Positions 7,258-12,748 of a stretch of DNA of 14,157 bases are shown piece after piece (the first letter of the stretch is position 1; each line of letters begins with the position of its first letter). This stretch comes from Clostridia bacterium (lineage in GTDB: Bacteria; Bacillota; DULZ01), in contig JAAYOX010000238.1 of NCBI GenBank assembly GCA_012520135.1, positions 1 to 14,157 on the forward strand. Reading direction: 5' to 3'. The notes under the pieces were generated by a model that saw nothing but the letters and a program-made list of their open reading frames with translations, did no database searches and was not told the origin of the DNA. Both the position numbers and the translations under genes were made by a program.

Positions 7258-8031
7258 TCAAACGGAGGCAGTTTCTGCCCACAACATCTCCATTATTTCT
7301 TTTTTTATTTCAGTAAATTCACGGGACACAGTTAGCCGGTGATCCCGGGGGCGAGATATGTCCACCTTAATCTTTGCCTGGATACGACCGGGCCGGCGGG
7401 ACATCACATATACATTATCCGCCAACAGCACCGCTTCATCAATGTCATGGGTAATGAACAACACAGTAGTCCGCTCCTTTTCCCAAACAGAGAGAAGCAG
7501 ATCCTGCATTATGGATCTAGTCTGAGCATCTAAAGCCCCAAAAGGTTCATCCATCAACAACATTTCCGGGCCGTTAGCCAGCGCCCGTGCAATAGCCACC
7601 CTTTGTTTCATTCCCCCTGACAGGGTTTTGGGCAGTGCATCCTGAAAGCCGGTCAAACCGACAAGTTCAATGTAGTGACGTGCCTTCCGGGCACGTTCTT
7701 CCGGGTGAACCCCCTTAATCTTTAAGCCGAATTCCACATTTTGTTGCACTGTCAGCCAGGGAAACAAGGTATAGGACTGGAATACCATACCCCGATCCGC
7801 ACCGGGGGCGGTTATTTCCCGGCCATTAAGCCGGACTACCCCGCAGCTTGCCTGTTCCAATCCGGCGACGATATTAAGCAACGTAGACTTACCGCAACCA
7901 CTGGGTCCTACTATCACTGCCAACTCATTTTCTTCGATTTCCAGATTAATATCAGATAGAGCTTCTACGCTTTCCCGGTTGCTTTCAAACCATTTGCCCA
8001 CATTCTGCAGCACCAGTTTGGGTTGGCTCAT
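7258..8031 (-). CDS. ABC transporter ATPase, NitT/TauT (nitrate/sulfonate/taurine) type
   Basis: This 257-residue nucleotide-binding subunit energises the importer whose permease and lipoprotein lie directly upstream. All ATPase motifs are intact: Walker A GPSGCGKST (about 42-50), Q-loop MVFQSYTLFPW (about 82-92), signature LSGGMKQRVAIARAL (about 137-151), Walker B MLLMDEPFGALD and the H-loop ITHD. Length and the FGALDAQTR stretch fit the SsuB/TauB/NrtD group. Its ATG shares one base with the stop of the permease (TAATG at 8031), the classic sign of translational coupling. The substrate cannot be decided from the ATPase; sulfonates, taurine, nitrate, thiamine precursors and similar small compounds are all served by this family. 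It is the last gene of the operon, followed by the hairpin at 7164-7190. Confidence 0.93.
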   Translation of the reverse strand: MSQPKLVLQNVGKWFESNRESVEALSDINLEIEENELAVIVGPSGCGKSTLLNIVAGLEQASCGVVRLNGREITAPGADRGMVFQSYTLFPWLTVQQNVEFGLKIKGVHPEERARKARHYIELVGLTGFQDALPKTLSGGMKQRVAIARALANGPEMLLMDEPFGALDAQTRSIMQDLLLSVWEKERTTVLFITHDIDEAVLLADNVYVMSRRPGRIQAKIKVDISRPRDHRLTVSREFTEIKKEIMEMLWAETASV

Positions 8032-8825
8032 TATTGACCACCTACCTTTTCGCTCCAGGGCACTATCAAGTTAGTCAGCCATTTAAAAAAGTAGTCGGTG
8101 ATTAAGCCCAACAACCCAATAATCACCAGCCCGGCAAAAATGCGATCAATAGCCAGAAAGCGCTGAGCCCTCAGAATCATATAACCTAAACCGGAGTTGG
8201 CGGCTACCAGCTCAGCCACCACCAAATAAGTCCAGGCCCAGCCCACGGTAATCCGCAGGCTGTCCATAATTCCCGGCAGCGAGGCAGGCATCAGAACTAA
8301 CCGGTAAGTCTGCCATTTATTAGATCCCAAAGTAGCTGCCGCCCGCAATAAATCTTTGGGCACATTGGCAGCCACATCACTAATCATTAACACCAGTTGA
8401 AAAAATGTACCCAAAAAGATAATAATAAACTTCTGCAGATCTCCAATCCCGAAATACAGCAATGTTAAGGGGACCATGGCTACTACCGGCAAATAACGGG
8501 CAAAATCGATGGCCGGCTCAAACAGAGCCTCGGCAGTTTTGGATGTGCCAATCAACATACCAATTGGGACAGCTACAATCACCGCCATGGACCATCCTAC
8601 CATTACCCGGTAGATACTGGCCAGGGTATAGGGAATCAGAATACCTTCTTGATGCATCTGCCAAAAGTCTTTTACCACTGCTCCCGGAGTCGGCAAAAAA
8701 ACTTCTTTTACCGCACCGCTATATGACAAAGCACACCATACAATGAGTATCGATAGAAAGGTAAACAGTGTCAACTTTTTGTAGCCGTTAAAGTAACTGC
8801 TCATTGTAGTTCGTTTAACAGACAT
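8031..8825 (-). CDS. ABC transporter permease, NitT/TauT (SsuC/TauC-like) type
   Basis: The 264-residue integral membrane protein has about six hydrophobic segments, the first at about residues 15-35. The cytoplasmic coupling loop (EAA loop) is recognisable as LRAAATLGSNKWQTYRLVLMP, followed by ASLPGIMDSLRI; it contacts the ATPase. The segment FLPTPGAVVKDFW after the first helix is typical of SsuC/TauC permeases. The start is one base after the lipoprotein stop, with AGAGG about 12 nt upstream; an ATG seven codons in is a weaker alternative. Two copies, with two ATPases, would form the channel. No motif tells the substrate. Confidence 0.92.
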   Translation of the reverse strand: MSVKRTTMSSYFNGYKKLTLFTFLSILIVWCALSYSGAVKEVFLPTPGAVVKDFWQMHQEGILIPYTLASIYRVMVGWSMAVIVAVPIGMLIGTSKTAEALFEPAIDFARYLPVVAMVPLTLLYFGIGDLQKFIIIFLGTFFQLVLMISDVAANVPKDLLRAAATLGSNKWQTYRLVLMPASLPGIMDSLRITVGWAWTYLVVAELVAANSGLGYMILRAQRFLAIDRIFAGLVIIGLLGLITDYFFKWLTNLIVPWSEKVGGQ

Positions 8826-8826
8826 T

Positions 8827-9837
8827 TTAATTGGCAGCCTCTTTTACATATCCGGTATCAATCAGTTCATTGAGATCCGGCTTACTGTCAATGATGCTTT
8901 TCTCTTGCCAAAAACCTGCCGCCCGGTCGGTTACCGTGAACACAGTGTCATCTCCTTCTTCGCTAAAGAAAGACAAGTTTTCTTCCTTACCGAAGAAAGC
9001 AACCCCTTCAGCCATTTCCGCTACCTCTTCTTTGCTAATTCCTAATGCCTTGGCCATTATTTCATTACCTTCATCAGGATTTTCCCGGTAGTAATCAATA
9101 GCGTCAAACCATGCTTTAGTTAGACCTGTTATTGCTTCAGGGTGGCTACCGGCAAATTCTTTGGCAACAGTAACTACATCCACAATAGTCCTGGGGAATT
9201 CGCTGCTGTCTACCAGCACATGTCCCCCCTCCCGCTGTGAAGCATTAGAAAGCCAAGGCTCCCATACTACTGCAGCGTCCAGTTTACCGGCTACAAAAGC
9301 AGCACCGGCATCTCCTGCTCCCATTTCCTGAATGTCCACGTCTTCCTCCGAAAGACCGTATGCATCTAAAACAGTAAGGAAAAAGAAATAAGCTGTTGAA
9401 GATTTGTCTAAACCTACCGTAGCCCCTCTTAAATCTTCCACTGAGGTAATTTCTGCCTTGGCAACAACTCCGTCACCGCCGGAAGACTCATCCATGGCAA
9501 AAACAAAGACTTCCGGGGTACCTTTAGCAAAGTGAATAACTTCCCGGTCCAGCACATTACCCAAGGCTTGGATCTGTCCTGAAGCCAAGGCCGCCGCATA
9601 CTGAGACTCATCTTCGATAATCAGGAGTTCGGGTGCAATGTTATATTTTTCAAAGTAACCTTTTTCCTGGGCAATATATAAGGGACCATAGCCCACCCAG
9701 GTAGCGTGACCCAACTTGAAACTGACCGGTTCATCGCCGCCGGTTACATTGTTACTGCCGCCGCTGCACCCTACCGTTAGAAAAAGACAAATAATTAACA
9801 ACACAGACAATACAGTTACAGGTTTTTTAAACATCAT
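8827..9837 (-). CDS. ABC transporter substrate-binding lipoprotein, NitT/TauT (SsuA/TauA-like) type
   Basis: The 336-residue protein starts MMFKK, has a hydrophobic signal and a lipobox-like TVGC with Cys24 as the lipidation site, then a Ser/Gly/Asn linker. It should be anchored outside the membrane and hand its ligand to the permease. The mature part is a periplasmic-binding-protein type 2 fold: LGHATWVGYGPLYIAQEKGYF (opening lobe), ASGQIQALG, VEDLRGATVGLDKSSTAYF, and the clade-typical GAGDAGAAFVAGKLDAAVVW with EPWLS. These occur in the nitrate/sulfonate/taurine/thiamine-precursor branch but do not fix the ligand. AGGAGAGGAG precedes two adjacent ATG codons (9837 and 9834); the first is used here. 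A promoter-like TTGAAT-17-TAGAAT lies upstream within repeated sequence. Confidence 0.92.
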   Translation of the reverse strand: MMFKKPVTVLSVLLIICLFLTVGCSGGSNNVTGGDEPVSFKLGHATWVGYGPLYIAQEKGYFEKYNIAPELLIIEDESQYAAALASGQIQALGNVLDREVIHFAKGTPEVFVFAMDESSGGDGVVAKAEITSVEDLRGATVGLDKSSTAYFFFLTVLDAYGLSEEDVDIQEMGAGDAGAAFVAGKLDAAVVWEPWLSNASQREGGHVLVDSSEFPRTIVDVVTVAKEFAGSHPEAITGLTKAWFDAIDYYRENPDEGNEIMAKALGISKEEVAEMAEGVAFFGKEENLSFFSEEGDDTVFTVTDRAAGFWQEKSIIDSKPDLNELIDTGYVKEAAN

Positions 9838-9881
9838 TTTTCTCCTCTCCTTGTCGAAAAAGCACTATTGATGTTCACAAT

Positions 9882-9941
9882 ATAATATTCTACATAATAT
9901 TCTACGTTAATTCAATAACACCTTTCCACGTTAACTAATTA
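9882..9941. repeat. 12-bp tandem and 24-bp-spaced repeats in the ABC promoter region
   Basis: ATAATATTCTAC occurs twice in perfect tandem (9882-9893, 9894-9905). TTCTACGTTAA (9900-9910) recurs as TTCCACGTTAA (9924-9934) exactly 24 nt away, again a multiple of 12. The repeats cover the -10, the -35 and the upstream flank of the ABC promoter. They could be serial binding sites of a regulator that responds to the transported compound; no known box is recognised. Confidence 0.55.
9887..9915 (-). promoter_or_regulatory. Sigma-A-type promoter of the ABC importer operon
   Basis: On the minus strand TTGAAT (9915-9910; four of six consensus bases) and TAGAAT (9892-9887; five of six) are 17 nt apart, the ideal spacing. 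Transcription would start near 9880, about 43 nt before the ATG at 9837. A second TAGAAT (9904-9899) lies inside the spacer as part of the tandem repeat. Confidence 0.6.
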
Positions 9942-9956
9942 AAGTAGCAAAGAAGA

Positions 9957-9983
9957 TAAAAAGCACCCTTTCTCCAAGGTGCT
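9957..9983 (-). terminator. Rho-independent terminator after tRNA-Ser
   Basis: On the minus strand AGCACC (9983-9978) pairs with GGTGCT (9967-9962). A T-G wobble and a T-A pair extend the stem, the loop is 6 nt, and four more T and an A follow (9961-9957). It lies 13 bases past the tRNA 3' end and ends the probable feoB-to-tRNA transcription unit before the ABC promoter. Confidence 0.8.
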
Positions 9984-9996
9984 AAATCACTGAAAG

Positions 9997-10088
9997 TGGC
10001 GGAGAGAGTGGGATTCGAACCCACGGAGGGGGTCAACCCTCACACGATTTCGAGTCGTGCGCCTTCAACCGGACTCGGCCATCTCTCC
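9997..10088 (-). tRNA. tRNA-Ser (anticodon CGA)
   Basis: The 92-nt gene folds as a class II tRNA. The acceptor stem is GGAGAGA/TCTCTCC, followed by the discriminator G and an encoded CCA (9999-9997). The D-arm is closed by GCC/GGC. The anticodon stem CACGA/TCGTG encloses the loop CTCGAAA with anticodon CGA, reading UCG serine codons. A long variable arm (GAGGG-TTGA-CCCCCTC) is the serine hallmark, and the T-arm is GTGGG-TTCGAAT-CCCAC. Its 5' end is 14 bases after the tadA stop, so it is probably cotranscribed with tadA. Confidence 0.97.
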
Positions 10089-10102
10089 ATGTTCATCTTT
10101 TA

Positions 10103-10549
10103 TCAGCGCCGTGACTGGAAGAATTCCTTGAGTAAAGAGCGGCATTCTTCCTCGCAGATCCCGGCAATAACTTCCAACCGGTGGTTTAGCCGGGGATGCT
10201 GGACCAGATTCATAAGGGATTCCACTGCCCCACCTTTTAAGTCATTGGCACCGTAAACCAGTGTTTTGACTCTGGCTTGAACTAAGGCACCGGCACACAT
10301 GGGGCAAGGCTCCAGGGTTACATATAAAGTACACCCGTCCAGACGCCAATCATTTAAGACTTTGGCCCCTTCCCTCAGGGCCAACACTTCCGCGTGGGCA
10401 GTAGGATCCGCATCCCGTTCCTTGCGGTTATGCGTCTTGGCCAGGATTTCACCGTCTTTGACTAAAACCGCACCCACAGGTACTTCTCCCAAAAAGAAAG
10501 CCTTTCTGGCTTCCTCCAAAGCAATAGCCATATAATCCTTATGCTGCAT
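10103..10549 (-). CDS. tadA: tRNA-specific adenosine deaminase TadA
   Basis: TadA converts adenosine-34 of tRNA-Arg(ACG) to inosine so that one tRNA reads three arginine codons. The 148-residue product has the zinc-deaminase signature: HAE with His52 as zinc ligand and Glu54 as proton shuttle, and PCPMCAGA with Cys82 and Cys85 as zinc ligands. The early GEVPVGAVLV segment and the DLKGGAVESL loop that contacts tRNA are typical of TadA rather than cytidine or guanine deaminases. Length is normal. The ATG at 10549 has only a weak GGGTGG site. It lies 32 bases after pssA and 14 bases before tRNA-Ser. A tadA next to a serine tRNA also occurs in other Bacillota, usually close to dnaX; dnaX is not seen here. 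Confidence 0.96.
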   Translation of the reverse strand: MQHKDYMAIALEEARKAFFLGEVPVGAVLVKDGEILAKTHNRKERDADPTAHAEVLALREGAKVLNDWRLDGCTLYVTLEPCPMCAGALVQARVKTLVYGANDLKGGAVESLMNLVQHPRLNHRLEVIAGICEEECRSLLKEFFQSRR

Positions 10550-10581
10550 CTAACCACCCACAAGGACAATCTACTGATCTA

Positions 10582-11199
10582 TTATAACTTATACCCTTCC
10601 GTCTGTCCATTTGATTCGACTGTTAAATAATGTGCTCGCTGAATATTTTGCAAACCTATTCTTCTTACCTTGAATTTACCAACCATTAACCCGGCCAGTA
10701 TCACTACCAGACCCAAAGTAACCACTACCGGAAGGGAATCTTGTACCCCATTGAAAAAGTACCGGTATCCCAAAACATATAAGCTGAGAATACTGCCTGC
10801 AGCTGTAATAGGAAGTCCCTCAAAATAGTCCTCGTATTCCCCGATATTATGCCTGGCCAACCGAAAAGCACCGGCTAAAGGAAACAAACCCAAGGCCAGA
10901 AAAGCCACAACCGACTGGCTAAGCAGGCCTAATTGCCAAATAATACTGATGGGAGCTAAACCAAAAGTAATTAAATCAGAAAAGGAATCCAGTTGTTTGC
11001 CTAAATCGGTAGTAGAATTTAAGTACCTGGCCAGCCTACCGTCAATGCTGTCAACGAAAGCACCAATTAAAATAAGGAGACACCCAAGCGCAATACTGCC
11101 CGGTTGCCCATTGGTCCCGCTAACCAGAAAGATGACCACAAGCCCCAGGGTCATGTTGGTTAGAGTAAGCGCATTGGGTAATTGTTGTATTAGCTTCAT
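10582..11199 (-). CDS. pssA: CDP-diacylglycerol--serine O-phosphatidyltransferase
   Basis: The enzyme joins serine to CDP-diacylglycerol to make phosphatidylserine, the precursor of phosphatidylethanolamine, in the membrane. The complete CDP-alcohol phosphotransferase motif is visible: Asp50, Asp53, Gly54, Ala57-Arg58, Gly67, Asp71 and Asp75 (DSIDGRLAR, then GKQLDSFSD). LPNALTLTNMTLG at the N-terminus and FEGLPITAAG (about 126-135) are typical of Bacillus-type PssA. About six to eight membrane segments follow. I prefer the ATG at 11199 (205 residues), 6 nt after AGAGGGG; the frame is open to 11247 but the extra residues are atypical. This start lies inside the preceding gene, overlapping its tail by 80 nt. 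PgsA is the main alternative, but the motifs and length favour PssA. Confidence 0.9.
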   Translation of the reverse strand: MKLIQQLPNALTLTNMTLGLVVIFLVSGTNGQPGSIALGCLLILIGAFVDSIDGRLARYLNSTTDLGKQLDSFSDLITFGLAPISIIWQLGLLSQSVVAFLALGLFPLAGAFRLARHNIGEYEDYFEGLPITAAGSILSLYVLGYRYFFNGVQDSLPVVVTLGLVVILAGLMVGKFKVRRIGLQNIQRAHYLTVESNGQTEGYKL

Positions 11200-12163
11200 C
11201 CTTAACCCCTCTAATCTGATATATTTTCCAACAGGCAACAACAGCAATACTCATTAAAACGACAAACCAAAAGGTAATAAACCGGAATACCACCGTTATT
11301 ACAGCCCCATCATAAACTGCCAAACCCATTAAAAGCAAAAGGCCGGTCATGGTACCCTCAAAGCTCCCCAGTCCGCCGGGGGTAAGGGGAAGCATTCCCA
11401 TCAGATAGGAGATAAAAGCCACCTCCGCGGTGAATAAAAAACTCCCATTGAAAGAAAAGGCGTAAACCAGGATAAACAGTTTGACGGGAAACAGAAACCA
11501 GATGGCAGCTGCCAGACCAAATTGTTTCCACCATTCCAGCCTGCTGTCTTTCAATTTGGCAGTGTGGACAAGAAGCTCTACTAAAAAACCTTTCCCCACC
11601 TTCATCCACTTATGCTCAGGGGATAATCTCTCCAGCCAAGCAGATATTTTAGCCGGAAAAAACAAAATTGCCAGCATCAAGCCTGTCAATAACAATAAAA
11701 TCAGGTAAATCATTCCTTGCAAATGCCCGGGCATGGCCACTACCTGTGATATATGAAAGAGGGCCAACAGATTCAGACCGAAAAAAGCACTTAAACTGAA
11801 CAACTTCTGCAGGGCAACAATAGCCACTGCTTTGTCGGCACTACAGTCCAGTTCTTTTTTCAGCAAAACTGCCCTGACTACTTCTCCCCCTACTTTTACT
11901 CCGGGGGTAATAGATTCCATCAAAGTTCCCTGGGCATTGATATAAAACATCTTCACAAAACCAAGTGGACTCCCCACCGCTTTACCAATTCTACACCATT
12001 GGTAATTAAGCAAAAGCTGGGTAACACACTGCAGTGCCAGTAAGATCAATAAATATCCTAGAGGAACCTGTTTAAGGCTCCCCAAAAAAGAATTTAGATC
12101 AAACTGCAGCGTGAGAATACCAAGCAGTACTATTAACACTACAAATAGAGTTGCTTTTTTCAT
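11120..12163 (-). CDS. Lysylphosphatidylglycerol synthase transmembrane/UPF0104-family membrane protein
   Basis: The 347-residue polytopic membrane protein has the two family marks: ESITPGVKVGGEVVR (83-97) and LPLTPGGLGSFEG (258-270). These belong to the lysyl-PG synthase N-terminal (MprF flippase-like)/YbhN/AglD family. No aminoacyl-transferase domain follows, so it is a stand-alone membrane unit, possibly a lipid flippase or part of glycolipid synthesis. About eight hydrophobic segments are visible, and a basic loop at about 178-212 probably faces the cytoplasm. Start: ATG 12163 with AGGGAG 5 nt upstream, inside the end of the SAM-enzyme gene (65-nt overlap). The last 27 residues are hydrophilic, overlap pssA and look unlike the family core, so they may be a late-stop extension. 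The position before pssA suggests a lipid role, by inference only. Confidence 0.87.
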   Translation of the reverse strand: MKKATLFVVLIVLLGILTLQFDLNSFLGSLKQVPLGYLLILLALQCVTQLLLNYQWCRIGKAVGSPLGFVKMFYINAQGTLMESITPGVKVGGEVVRAVLLKKELDCSADKAVAIVALQKLFSLSAFFGLNLLALFHISQVVAMPGHLQGMIYLILLLLTGLMLAILFFPAKISAWLERLSPEHKWMKVGKGFLVELLVHTAKLKDSRLEWWKQFGLAAAIWFLFPVKLFILVYAFSFNGSFLFTAEVAFISYLMGMLPLTPGGLGSFEGTMTGLLLLMGLAVYDGAVITVVFRFITFWFVVLMSIAVVACWKIYQIRGVKDEANTTITQCAYSNQHDPGACGHLSG

Positions 12164-12731
12164 AATTACTCCCTGCTTTAATATATAATGCAGTGCTGGC
12201 CGTATTCCTGCTCCTGCTGTGGACTATTTGCTCGCATTGATTAAAAAACTCCCCGCTACCATGGCTGTAGAGACTTTTGAGGGTTCTTTTGGGTAAGCGA
12301 ACCAGCATCCTGGTTCCCCTTCGACAACGTCGCTCCAATTCCCTAAACACTTCTTCAAGAGGACATACCTGAAGGGCGAAATGAACCACTGAATAACCAT
12401 CAGCCTCAATACTGTTTCCATCAGCAAAAAGCACCTTGATATTCCGGTCAAGGCCCAGGGTTTTAAGTAATTGCCGGGAACATACTACACTGCTGTAGTC
12501 ATTGTCCACAACGGTTACCCGGGCTTTCGTCAAGTGATGGAACAGGATACCGGTAAAAGGACAGGGCCCTCCTCCGATACAGAGCACGTGATCCCGCTCT
12601 GTTATACCGGCCAGCTTTATTTCATTAGCTACGATACTCTTATAATATTGAGCGGAAATTTGATAAAATAACCTATTTCTGCTTGCCAGGTATTCCATTG
12701 CGCGAGTAACGGTAACCATTGAACTTGACAT
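12099..12731 (-). CDS. Nicotianamine-synthase-like SAM-dependent enzyme
   Basis: The 210-residue protein has a class I SAM-binding core: LCIGGGPCPFTGILFHHL (50-67, motif I), VTVVDNDYSS (72-81, acidic ribose-binding loop), FADGNSIEADGY (102-113) and VVHFALQV (115-122). The order GGGPxPxT, DxD, YxVVxxAL, then a helix and GTRMLVRLPKRTLKSLY (139-155) parallels nicotianamine synthases (GSGPLPLT, DxD, YDVVFLAAL, GALLxxRS...LYP), which transfer aminobutyrate rather than methyl from SAM, and bacterial CntL. The match is by eye; a plain methyltransferase remains possible. It is shorter than plant NAS and lacks their N-terminal helical domain. The ATG at 12731 has GGGAG about 9 nt upstream and follows feoB by 17 bases, so the two are probably cotranscribed; this context favours a metal-related role. 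The last 21 codons overlap the next gene. Confidence 0.6.
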   Translation of the reverse strand: MSSSMVTVTRAMEYLASRNRLFYQISAQYYKSIVANEIKLAGITERDHVLCIGGGPCPFTGILFHHLTKARVTVVDNDYSSVVCSRQLLKTLGLDRNIKVLFADGNSIEADGYSVVHFALQVCPLEEVFRELERRCRRGTRMLVRLPKRTLKSLYSHGSGEFFNQCEQIVHSRSRNTASTALYIKAGSNYEKSNSICSVNSTAWYSHAAV

Positions 12732-12748
12732 AAGAATCTTCTCCCGTA

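Noticed and set aside
11120..11199. Frameshift or pseudogene in the membrane-protein gene
   Set aside because: Both family motifs and the full set of membrane segments are present, and the overlap is compatible with an intact gene; kept only as a finding.
11200..11247. Longer PssA start
   Set aside because: The ATG at 11199 has AGAGGGG at ideal distance and matches the usual family N-terminus.
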